This document shows, one piece after another, positions 23,316 through 30,342 of a DNA stretch of 30,342 bases. The DNA is taken from positions 1-30,342 of the forward strand of contig DASPJL010000181.1 of NCBI GenBank assembly GCA_035628645.1, read 5' to 3'. Numbering within the stretch: position 1 is the stretch's first letter; each line of letters starts with the position of its first letter. Under the pieces are notes generated by a model. That model was not told where the DNA came from, ran no database searches, and saw nothing but the letters and a program-made list of their open reading frames with translations. Made by a program: the position numbers and the translations under genes. The stretch comes from DASPJL01 sp035628645. GTDB taxonomy: Bacteria > Bacteroidota > Bacteroidia > Cytophagales > Cyclobacteriaceae.

Positions 23316-24017
23316 GTGCTGAAACACATACCCAATTTCCTGACTTGCTGCAATCTCCTCTGTGGGTGTATCGGAATAATAGCAGCCTTTGATCACAACT
23401 TAATGCTGGCCGCCTACTTTATTTGGATAGGTGGAGTATTTGACTTTTTTGATGGCTTTGCGGCCCGATTGTTTAAGGGAAATTCCGAGTTGGGCAAACA
23501 GCTGGATTCTTTGGCAGATGTTGTTACGTTTGGCGTACTTCCCGGGATGATTGTTTTTCATCTGATAAAACAGTCGGATTCCTTTAATTTTCAACTTCCC
23601 CTGGAATATATTGCGTTGATCATTCCTGCATTTTCGGCGCTTCGGCTTGCAAAGTTCAACATTGACACCCGGCAAACAGAAGATTTTATTGGCCTTAATA
23701 CACCCGCAAACGCTTTCTTTTTCAGCTCCTTTCCACTCTTACTTCATGATGATGTGTTGGGTGTTTCTTTTTTACTGACGGATTACAGGTTTTTAATCGT
23801 GGTGGCTATTGTATTTTCTTTTCTTCTCCTGACAGAAATAAGGATTTTTGGATTGAAGTTTAAAGATTTCTCCTGGGAGAAAAACAAGATCAGGTTTATT
23901 TTCCTGCTATCTTCTCTTTTGCTATTGATAATTTTTAAGCATGGGGCCATACCTTTAATTATCATTTTATATATAACTTTGTCGCTCATTCAACAACTTT
24001 TGATAAAAAGAACATGA
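23316..24017 (+). CDS. pssA: CDP-diacylglycerol--serine O-phosphatidyltransferase
   Basis: This is a 233-residue inner-membrane enzyme making phosphatidylserine from CDP-diacylglycerol and serine, the precursor of phosphatidylethanolamine. The CDP-alcohol phosphotransferase signature DGx2ARx8Gx3Dx3D is perfect: Asp46-Gly47, Ala50-Arg51, Gly60, Asp64 and Asp68. The N-terminus HIPNFLTCCNLLCGCIGI is characteristic of the class II (Gram-positive-like) PssA rather than the PLD-like E. coli enzyme. Five or six further hydrophobic helices follow. Start: GTG 23316. It overlaps purS by 4 bases (ATGA), so the two are coupled in translation although their pathways differ. Confidence 0.95.
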   Translation: MLKHIPNFLTCCNLLCGCIGIIAAFDHNLMLAAYFIWIGGVFDFFDGFAARLFKGNSELGKQLDSLADVVTFGVLPGMIVFHLIKQSDSFNFQLPLEYIALIIPAFSALRLAKFNIDTRQTEDFIGLNTPANAFFFSSFPLLLHDDVLGVSFLLTDYRFLIVVAIVFSFLLLTEIRIFGLKFKDFSWEKNKIRFIFLLSSLLLLIIFKHGAIPLIIILYITLSLIQQLLIKRT

Positions 24018-24265
24018 AGTTTTTTGCTGAAATAGACGTAATGCCTCATAAAGAAATTCTGGACCCTCAAGGAAAAGCTGTTAAGTTGGGATTAGGAAAT
24101 TTAGGGATCTCTCAAGTAAATGATGTGAGAATTGGTAAACACATCCGTCTTGAAATAGAAGCCCAGGACGAAAATGCAGCGCGTGAAAAAGTGGAGGTTG
24201 CTTGTAAAAAACTTCTTGCCAATCTGATCATGGAAGAATTTACCTATAAGATAACCAAGGGTTGA
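24014..24265 (+). CDS. purS: Phosphoribosylformylglycinamidine synthase subunit PurS
   Basis: This small protein of 83 residues acts as the bridging subunit of the three-part FGAM synthase (PurS, PurQ, PurL) in purine synthesis, channelling ammonia from PurQ to PurL. The family pattern is clear: VMPHKEILDPQGKAV near residue 9, GLGNLGISQVNDVRIGKHI in the middle and CKKLLANLIMEEFTYKI at the end. Length and motifs match the usual 79-85 residues. The start ATG overlaps the end of pssA. PurQ and PurL are not within the window. Separate purS implies the organism uses the small-PurL form of the enzyme unless a long PurL also exists elsewhere. Confidence 0.96.
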   Translation: MKFFAEIDVMPHKEILDPQGKAVKLGLGNLGISQVNDVRIGKHIRLEIEAQDENAAREKVEVACKKLLANLIMEEFTYKITKG

Positions 24266-24679
24266 TTTGTTAATGAGGTAATTTGCTGATGTGATAATAA
24301 AAATTAGTACGTCAATATATTACCCGCTCTTCAGCAAATAAAATCAAGGTCATTTTATTCTGGAAGATGCCGAAATAAATTCGGCAAGACGGTCTGCGAG
24401 TTGGAGAGAAACTTCTAAAGCAGGCTGATTCTAATATTTCAATATTAAAAGAACTCGAGTTGAGCCACATCTGCACATAAGCACATTATCAAATCATCAC
24501 ATTAAATAGGGTACCAAAATAAATTCGGCAAGACGGTCTGCGAGTTGGCGAGGAACTTCTAAAGCAGGCTGATTCTAACATCCTATGGTTTTGCCACCAT
24601 TTGCACATAAACACAATGTCTAATCATCACATTGGAGTTCAGCCACCATTGCACAACATCACATTAACATAACTCCTCA
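24266..24679. repeat. Repeat-filled interval with a tandem duplication
   Basis: This 414-base gap has no gene. Bases 24373-24434 recur at 24517-24578 with 60 of 62 identities. The next segment (GCACATAAGCACATTATC...ATCATCACATTA, 24473-24504) recurs at 24603-24634 in diverged form and again as a fragment at 24641-24666. The unit is therefore about 130-144 bp, repeated two and a half times. The first unit begins with the palindrome GATGCCGAAATAAATTCGGC (24366-24385), whose relatives lie at 4981-5043. Further left, ATTTGCTGA (24281-24289) and TCAGCAAAT (24331-24339) form a 9-bp inverted repeat. Confidence 0.85.
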
Positions 24680-27166
24680 TTAAAAATCAAAGTACTCTTC
24701 TTCGTTGAGCCGTTTTTCCTTTTCGGGTTCGTTTACAGAATCTTCTTTTTTAAAGATATTTAAAAATTCCTGCTTTTCTTTCTGCATATCCTTTTTAATC
24801 TTTTGCTTCACAGATTCCCTGTCGTATGTAATTCTATAATTATCTGCTGTTCCTTTAATAATCAGGTGAAGGGTCGTCTTTCCTGTATTGTCCTCTTCTA
24901 TTGCTCCAAAACTTTCATCACTGTCCCTTTTCCTGAAATTGCGAAGAGGAACCCGAAGTCTGTAATCGATCAGTTGATCAAAAGTATGCGTTCCATGAAG
25001 GGAAATATTGGAAACATTGGAGCCAATGTCCATTTCAGGAATAAAAACGGTTCTGTTGTATATTTGTATTTCATTTTTCAGTTCTGAAAATTTCAAATTT
25101 GCTAAAGCTTCTTCATCTACAAACCGGGAAAGCTTCTGCATTGGCTCAAAATTCACCAGCTCTCCATTTCTTATCCTTCCGGACATATAAGCAGTCAATT
25201 TATTATAATCCGGCTCCAGCTTACTGTTAAGCACAACATAACTTTTAATATCTGCGAAGGCTTGCCCCTTCAGGTTTTTATAAGAAATAAAGTTTTGACC
25301 AAAATCCTCAAAAACATAAAAAATGCTATCTATATGAATGTTCTGATAATTTGAGGTAGTTTCCAATTGTAAAAAATCTGCTTTGCGCGCATCAAGCGTG
25401 CCGTCAAACTTAGCGGTGCCGCCTGCCACATTTAAAGATATATCATTAAAAACAGCCTGCTGCCCCTTCAGATCCAATTTTCCTATGATATTCTTCCCAT
25501 TAAATCTCCTGAATCTGGCTTGCTTTACATCGCAATCCAGCTTTAAAACCAAGTCGGGTGAAACTTGAAAATGATAACCGCCTTCAGTGCTTCCAGCCTT
25601 ATCATCCAGCAGTAGCTCATCAAAATCCAGGTAGTCTGCTTTTAATCTCGCATCAATACCCAGAGGTTGCCCCGGAATTAAAAGATAGGAAATAACATTT
25701 CTAAATAAGCCATTCAAAAGAAAATCGCTTTTGCCTACTTTACCAGAAAAATCATTAATTGCGAGATCATTTTTGCTAAATATGAAATTGCCGTTAAATG
25801 AGTTAAAATCAATGTTCCTTTGATCTAATTTAAATTTGAGATCTTGTAAAGTAACTTCTCCGGATGCGTTAATTTCACGAGAGGCAGAATATTTCTTCAG
25901 GCTATTTACCTGCCCCTTGAAATTTAATGACACATCCAATAATCCTTGCGCCGATTTGACATTACTCATAGGATAGAACTGCAACAAGGAATGAATATCA
26001 ATATTTGCATCCAAATCAAATTCAAGGTAGGGCGAATTAAAATCTTCTAGAATCAGGTTTCCTTTAAAAGATCTGCCATCAAACATGCCCGAAACTTTTG
26101 AAAGTCTTAGGACAGAGGTAGTAAAATTACGCAACCTTCCGTTGTTAAAGCTTCCTGAAAAGGAGGCTTTTTCTACCCTTTGTTTAAGATCAGGGTGATA
26201 AAAAGAAGTATTTGAACAACCAAAATCGACACTAAAGCCGGGGTTAGTGGTCTTCTTCACAGCGCCGGTAACAACGGCATTAAAATATACTGCTCCTTCA
26301 CTTTTATATTCGGTAAACTTTCCCGATATATCACTGGGAAGCAATGAAAGGATGGTTTGAATATTCGTGTCTTCGCCGTTGATCTTCAAATCGATCAAGC
26401 TGGAAGAGTTGTTAAAGTAAAACCCTTCGACCTTAAATTTTGAATTATTTACCAATAAGGAGGATGGAGCAATGAGTAATTTATCGGTAGACTGATTGTA
26501 ATTAAGGTCTCCTTTTATAGAAAGGTCTTTCTTAGCAAAATAAACATCGTCTTCTATCCTGATCCCGGAAACATAAAGTCCCCCGTCCAGAAATATGCCT
26601 ATATCCGGCCCTTTTACAGAAAGCTTCGCTTTGATATTTTTGGCTTTTCCTTTGTATTCCTGGTCTCTGAATTCATCTGCATAAACAATGTCTACTGATT
26701 TGATTATAATGTTTTCCAGCTCAAACTTTACTTCCGTAGGCGAAGCCCCCTCCGATTTTTTTATAATCTCATAGTTTTTTTCTCCCTTTTTATTGAGCCT
26801 TATAAACGCTGTTCCTTCCTCGATATACAGATCATTTACATTATAATTTCCTCCAAAAAAAGAAAATAGGTTAAAGGTGAGGTAAACATCTTTGGCCTTT
26901 AATAAAGGTTTTTCAGCGGGAATGATAGACTCCTGAACTTCAATATTCTGGAACCGCAGGGCTACATCAGGGAATTTACTCCAAAATGAAAAACTTATTT
27001 TTTCTACACTTACAGGAGTAGAAAGCTTCTTATTCAATTCGGCAACGACCAAACTGATTATTTTATCCTGATATACATAAGAAAGTATGCCCGCCGTAAT
27101 CAGCAAAGCGCCTATTGTAATCGCCGTGATTACCAATACCTTCCTTAACTTCCTAAAGCCGAACAA
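24680..27166 (-). CDS. AsmA family protein, 828 residues
   Basis: This large envelope protein has one N-terminal membrane helix (about residues 9-30) and a periplasmic body. The start region YQDKIISLVVAELNKKLSTPVSVEKISFSFWSKFPDVALRFQNIEV (abridged; residues about 32-78) is the AsmA N-terminal pattern of an amphipathic helix, then a strand naming the ligand groove. Repeated beta segments follow, and the AsmA_2-like C-terminal part ends LHGTHTFDQLIDYRLRVPLR then a charged tail. Proteins of this type are thought to move or place lipids between membranes; the substrate here is unknown. Start: TTG 27166, directly preceded by an in-frame TGA. It stands alone and is flanked by inverted copies of a TAATGTGA/GATAATGTGC repeat. 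Confidence 0.9.
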   Translation of the reverse strand: MFGFRKLRKVLVITAITIGALLITAGILSYVYQDKIISLVVAELNKKLSTPVSVEKISFSFWSKFPDVALRFQNIEVQESIIPAEKPLLKAKDVYLTFNLFSFFGGNYNVNDLYIEEGTAFIRLNKKGEKNYEIIKKSEGASPTEVKFELENIIIKSVDIVYADEFRDQEYKGKAKNIKAKLSVKGPDIGIFLDGGLYVSGIRIEDDVYFAKKDLSIKGDLNYNQSTDKLLIAPSSLLVNNSKFKVEGFYFNNSSSLIDLKINGEDTNIQTILSLLPSDISGKFTEYKSEGAVYFNAVVTGAVKKTTNPGFSVDFGCSNTSFYHPDLKQRVEKASFSGSFNNGRLRNFTTSVLRLSKVSGMFDGRSFKGNLILEDFNSPYLEFDLDANIDIHSLLQFYPMSNVKSAQGLLDVSLNFKGQVNSLKKYSASREINASGEVTLQDLKFKLDQRNIDFNSFNGNFIFSKNDLAINDFSGKVGKSDFLLNGLFRNVISYLLIPGQPLGIDARLKADYLDFDELLLDDKAGSTEGGYHFQVSPDLVLKLDCDVKQARFRRFNGKNIIGKLDLKGQQAVFNDISLNVAGGTAKFDGTLDARKADFLQLETTSNYQNIHIDSIFYVFEDFGQNFISYKNLKGQAFADIKSYVVLNSKLEPDYNKLTAYMSGRIRNGELVNFEPMQKLSRFVDEEALANLKFSELKNEIQIYNRTVFIPEMDIGSNVSNISLHGTHTFDQLIDYRLRVPLRNFRKRDSDESFGAIEEDNTGKTTLHLIIKGTADNYRITYDRESVKQKIKKDMQKEKQEFLNIFKKEDSVNEPEKEKRLNEEEYFDF

Positions 27167-27180
27167 TCAAACAGAATAAT

Positions 27181-27288
27181 TAATGTGAATGTGATAATGT
27201 GCCAGAGTGTAATATTCCTATTCCTGTTGACAACCTCAGTCAAAGATCCGACATCTTCTATCTAACGTCTTGTATCTAATGTCTAATG
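27181..27288. repeat. Two short dispersed repeats between the AsmA gene and ruvA
   Basis: TAATGTGA-ATGT-GATAATGTGC (27181-27202) is the inverse of the element at 24481-24504 on the other side of the AsmA gene. The 28 bases at 27261-27288 (TCTAACGTCTTGTATCTAATG...) match 22 of 28 bases of the repeat tail at 18010-18037. This is non-coding and leaves about 115 bases for the ruvA promoter. Confidence 0.65.
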
Positions 27289-27332
27289 CCCAAACTTAAA
27301 GGTTTCAGCAATTTTACTACAATAAACAAAAA

Positions 27333-27340
27333 TAAGTTTG
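27333..27340 (+). promoter_or_regulatory. Possible -7 box of the ruvA-sprA promoter
   Basis: TAAGTTTG matches the Bacteroidota -7 consensus, 65 bases before the ruvA ATG. No TTTG lies at the expected -33 distance, so the call is tentative. Confidence 0.4.
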
Positions 27341-27404
27341 TTTATGATTAACACATTTTTAATTTATTGCAAAACATGTCATATTTGAAGTCGATCTGAA
27401 ATAT

Positions 27405-27998
27405 ATGATAGCTTACATAGATGGAAAATTAACTTTTAAGTCTCCAACTTACGTTATAATTGAAACGTATGGTGTAGGGTATCAGATCAGGATTTCTTTA
27501 AATACCTATTCTCAAATTACTGACTCGGAAAGGTGTAAACTTCACACGTATCTTCACATTAAAGAAGATGCACATACTTTATTCGGGTTTTCAGAATTTG
27601 CCGAGAAAAAGCTATTTTTAGACCTTATATCTATTTCAGGTGTCGGTCCTGGTACGGCGGTGGTAGTATTGTCTTATCTTTCCCCGAAAGAAATTACAGA
27701 AGCAATAATTGGAGAAGATGTTAAGACAATTCAAAGCATTAAAGGTATCGGGGCAAAAACTGCACAAAGAATAATTTTAGAGCTCAAAGACAAAATAAAA
27801 AAAGAAAACAATTCTTCGGAAACTTCAAATTTAACTACAACTAAGCGCAATACAGTAAAAGATGAGGCGTTATCGGCTTTAATAATGCTGGGAGTCACGA
27901 AGTCTGTGGCAGAAAAAAACTTAGATATTGTGTTAAAAAAAACAGGTGCAGACGTAACATTAGAAGATTTAATTAAACACTCACTTAGAATTTCTTAG
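27405..27998 (+). CDS. ruvA: Holliday junction branch migration protein RuvA
   Basis: This 197-residue protein binds the four-way DNA junction as a tetramer and recruits the RuvB motor in recombination repair. The N-terminal OB fold starts MIAYIDGKLTFKSPTYVIIE and contains GVGYQIRISLNTY and then HLHTYLHIKEDAHTLFGF-like residues. The two helix-hairpin-helix motifs are SISGVGPGTAVVVLSYL and QSIKGIGAKTAQRIILELKDK. The C-terminal three-helix domain III (KDEALSALIMLGVTKSVAEK) that touches RuvB is present after a short linker. Length is normal. Its stop codon is 11 bases before the start of sprA, so both are probably on one messenger. Confidence 0.98.
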   Translation: MIAYIDGKLTFKSPTYVIIETYGVGYQIRISLNTYSQITDSERCKLHTYLHIKEDAHTLFGFSEFAEKKLFLDLISISGVGPGTAVVVLSYLSPKEITEAIIGEDVKTIQSIKGIGAKTAQRIILELKDKIKKENNSSETSNLTTTKRNTVKDEALSALIMLGVTKSVAEKNLDIVLKKTGADVTLEDLIKHSLRIS

Positions 27999-28009
27999 AT
28001 TTTATTTTC

Positions 28010-30342
28010 TTGAAAGTACAGGGCTCCAATTATTTTGCTTGGTTTATAGTATCTCTTATGTGCGTTGCTGCCTTAGCTTCGGTAGCTGAACCTTCATCAT
28101 CCATTTCGTTTTTATTAGAGGACCCGAAAATTTTTCGGCAGGATACGTCCAAAAAAGACACCAATCAAAAGTACAAACCTTCCAGAAGACCGTTGGTAAA
28201 TCCACAGGACAGGTATGGCAACCCGCTCACTGAACGTCCTTCTTCTCCCCTGCTCTTGCCTAATCCATCCAATATCGAAACAGAAGTAGAGATGGATACG
28301 GCCAATAACTTTTACATCAGGGAGAAAGTGGGCGAAAGAAATTACAGGGCGCCGTCTACAATGACCCTGGATGAGTATTCAAAAATCCAGCAACAGAATT
28401 ATTTAAGAAACTACTGGAAAAGTAAGTCCGAGGGATTGGATGGGGAAAGTGATGTTACAGGAAGATCCCTTATTCCCAAAATATATATTAGCCCTGTGTT
28501 TGACAGGATCTTTGGAGGAAATTATGTAGATATCAAGCCCAACGGCTTTGTTTCCCTGGATTTTGGAGTCAGATCACAAAGGGTAAATAACCCTGCTTAC
28601 CCTATCAGACAACAAAGACAACCGCCTAACTTCGATTTTGATCAGCAGATCAGTATGAACGTGACCGGTAAGATCGGAGAAAAGGCAACCATTACCTCTA
28701 ACTTCGATACCAAGTCAAGCTTTCAGTTCGAAAACAACATTAAGTTCGATTATACGGGTTTTGAAGAAGACATTATCAAAAAAATAGAAATAGGGAATGT
28801 AAATCTTCCATTGAACAACTCGCTGATGCAAGGCGCTCAAAACCTGTTTGGTATAAAGACCCAGTTGCAGTTTGGAAAACTATACGTAACCAGTGTAGCT
28901 TCTACACAAAGAGGTACAAGAGAAAATGTTCAGATAAACGGTGGCTCCCAAAAGCGAAATTTTGAGATCAGGGCGGACAATTACGAAGACAATCGCCACT
29001 TTTTCCTTTCGCATTTCTTCAGAGAAAATTATGAAACAGCCTTAAACAGTCTGCCCAATCCTTCAAGCGGGGTTAATGTACCTCAGAACCGTGTCGAGGT
29101 TTATGTCATCAACAGATCAAACAACACGGATGCATTAAGAAGTATTGTAGGACTTGCAGATTTAGGAGAAAGCAGAACTGCTAATATTGGCAATAAAGCA
29201 GTAGTTAAAGTCTCCGGAAGAGAAGGTAGACCAACGGATAATACAGCAAACTCCTTGTATTCCAAAGTAATCAATAACCCTACTATTACGACTAATGCGG
29301 ACGCAATTTCAGATGCTTTGATAGCATTAGGATTAGCAAGAGGTACTGACTTTGAAAAGATCAATGGCGCAAGAAGGTTAACGGAAAGGGATTTTACAGT
29401 CCATCCTACGTTAGGTTATATTTCTCTTAACACCTCTTTAAAACCTGATGAAATCCTGGCGGTTGCTTATCAGTACACCTATCAGGGAAAAACTTTTAAA
29501 GTAGGTGAACTTACCGAGGATTATCAAAATAAAACAGAAAATGAAGCAGTTTTCCTAAAACTGATAAGACCTAATTCAATTATCACCAAGCATCCTATGT
29601 GGGATCTGATGATGAAGAATATTTATCCTTTGGGCGCTTCAGGTATCAACAGAGACAATTTCCAGTTTAGGCTTATTTACAGGGACGACAATACCGGATT
29701 GGATAATCCTGCTTTACAAGAAGGGGTGAATACTAAAAATGTCCCGCTTTTGCAGTTATTTGAAATGGATCAGTTGAATGCCAACAATGATCCGCAGCCT
29801 GACGGAAACTTCGATTATATTGAAGGAATAACCATAGACCCACGATATGGGCGGGTAATCTTCCCTGTTTTAGAACCTTTTGGATCAGACCTTGCAGAAA
29901 AGTTTCATTCAAGTGAAACAGCGCTGGTGAATAAATATGTGTTTCAGGAATTGTATGATAAAACAAAGCAGGATGCTTCTTTAACCGCCGGAAAAAATAA
30001 GTTTTTCCTGGTTGGTAATTATCAGGCAAGCGGGGCAGAAGGCGTCAATCTTAATGCTATTGGTATTGCCCAGGGCTCGGTAAGAGTAACCCAGGGCGGA
30101 ACAGTACTGGAAGAACATGTAGACTATGAGGTAGATTACAATACCGGCCAGGTGACTTTCCTAAAGGAACAATACAATCAACCAGGCGCAGATATAGACA
30201 TCTCCTATGAAAAAGATGAATTTTTCACTCCCACAACCAAAACTTTATTGGGTACGCGATTAGATTATCGGGTAAATAAAGATTTTAATATCGGAGGAAC
30301 GATGATGTACTTGAATGAAAGGCCGCTGATTTCAAGAATAAG
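28010..30342 (+). CDS. sprA: SprA, outer-membrane translocon of type IX secretion, N-terminal part
   Basis: The frame opens at TTG 28010 and stays open to the window end (777 codons), so about a third of this roughly 2400-residue protein is seen. SprA (Sov in Porphyromonas) is the giant beta-barrel through which type IX substrates cross the outer membrane; in gliding species it is needed for motility. Residues 1-28 are a signal peptide (FAWFIVSLMCVAALASVA). Family marks follow: LDEYSKIQQQNYLRNYWK, then SPVFDRIFGG and GNYVDIKPNGFVSLDFG, DFDQQISMNVTGKIGEKATI, FGIKTQLQFGKLYVTSVAS, and the HFFLSHFFRENYE and RVEVYVINR segments. An internal ATG at codon 17 would cut the signal peptide, so TTG is preferred. 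Confidence 0.96.
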   Translation, partial: MKVQGSNYFAWFIVSLMCVAALASVAEPSSSISFLLEDPKIFRQDTSKKDTNQKYKPSRRPLVNPQDRYGNPLTERPSSPLLLPNPSNIETEVEMDTANNFYIREKVGERNYRAPSTMTLDEYSKIQQQNYLRNYWKSKSEGLDGESDVTGRSLIPKIYISPVFDRIFGGNYVDIKPNGFVSLDFGVRSQRVNNPAYPIRQQRQPPNFDFDQQISMNVTGKIGEKATITSNFDTKSSFQFENNIKFDYTGFEEDIIKKIEIGNVNLPLNNSLMQGAQNLFGIKTQLQFGKLYVTSVASTQRGTRENVQINGGSQKRNFEIRADNYEDNRHFFLSHFFRENYETALNSLPNPSSGVNVPQNRVEVYVINRSNNTDALRSIVGLADLGESRTANIGNKAVVKVSGREGRPTDNTANSLYSKVINNPTITTNADAISDALIALGLARGTDFEKINGARRLTERDFTVHPTLGYISLNTSLKPDEILAVAYQYTYQGKTFKVGELTEDYQNKTENEAVFLKLIRPNSIITKHPMWDLMMKNIYPLGASGINRDNFQFRLIYRDDNTGLDNPALQEGVNTKNVPLLQLFEMDQLNANNDPQPDGNFDYIEGITIDPRYGRVIFPVLEPFGSDLAEKFHSSETALVNKYVFQELYDKTKQDASLTAGKNKFFLVGNYQASGAEGVNLNAIGIAQGSVRVTQGGTVLEEHVDYEVDYNTGQVTFLKEQYNQPGADIDISYEKDEFFTPTTKTLLGTRLDYRVNKDFNIGGTMMYLNERPLISRI

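Noticed and set aside
24373..24668. CRISPR or insertion sequence ends
   Set aside because: Only two and a half units of about 130-144 bp, with no spacers, transposase or target-site duplication.

Overview
The window is chromosomal DNA of an AT-rich Bacteroidota bacterium, most likely a Cytophagales-type lineage. The evidence is a SprA (type IX secretion translocon) gene running off the right edge next to ruvA, a GH92 mannosidase, promoters of the Bacteroidota TTTG-N19-TAnnTTTG type, weak Shine-Dalgarno signals, and stand-alone purS and PAS-only proteins of kinds seen in this phylum. Gene density is that of an ordinary chromosome. I found no CRISPR array, phage, intact insertion sequence or toxin-antitoxin pair.

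Layout from left to right. Positions 1-4891 hold the end of a tripartite RND efflux operon: adaptor, inner-membrane pump and outer-membrane lipoprotein. Positions 4892-6221 are poor in genes, with a cluster of palindromic repeats and one small unknown membrane protein. Positions 6222-10745 (minus) hold a two-gene mannan or glycan unit: a large secreted GH92 enzyme with an N-terminal accessory domain, followed by a lipoprotein that looks like a six-hairpin glycosidase. Positions 11182-11338 hold a tRNA-Glu gene with its own promoter and terminator. Glyceraldehyde-3-phosphate dehydrogenase follows, and a palindromic tandem repeat separates it from a convergent ABC exporter pair. Next come a small conserved protein of 65 residues, a membrane-anchored AsmA-like protein and signal peptidase I (minus).

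Positions 17.9-20.8 kb hold two PAS proteins without output domains on either side of a DUF2231-Rieske membrane protein. Then follow a 516-residue helical protein of unknown function, a glyoxalase-II-like metallohydrolase, phosphatidylserine synthase and PurS (plus). A large AsmA family protein (minus) is flanked by related repeats, and the window closes with ruvA and the first 777 codons of sprA (plus).

Several genes serve the cell envelope: efflux, lipid headgroup synthesis, signal peptide cleavage, type IX secretion and AsmA-like proteins. They do not form one evident novel system. The least explained parts of the window are its intergenic repeats. One palindrome family (core CCGAAATAAATTCGG) occurs near both 5.0 kb and 24.4 kb, a TCTAATGTCTTATATCTAA-type repeat occurs near both 18.0 and 27.3 kb, and a GACGGATAGTTATCCGTC array supplies the stop codon of a neighbouring gene. 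I also record an Asp-to-Asn change in the proton-relay pair of the RND pump, an altered motif in the GH92 enzyme, and the unassigned glycosidase-like lipoprotein.
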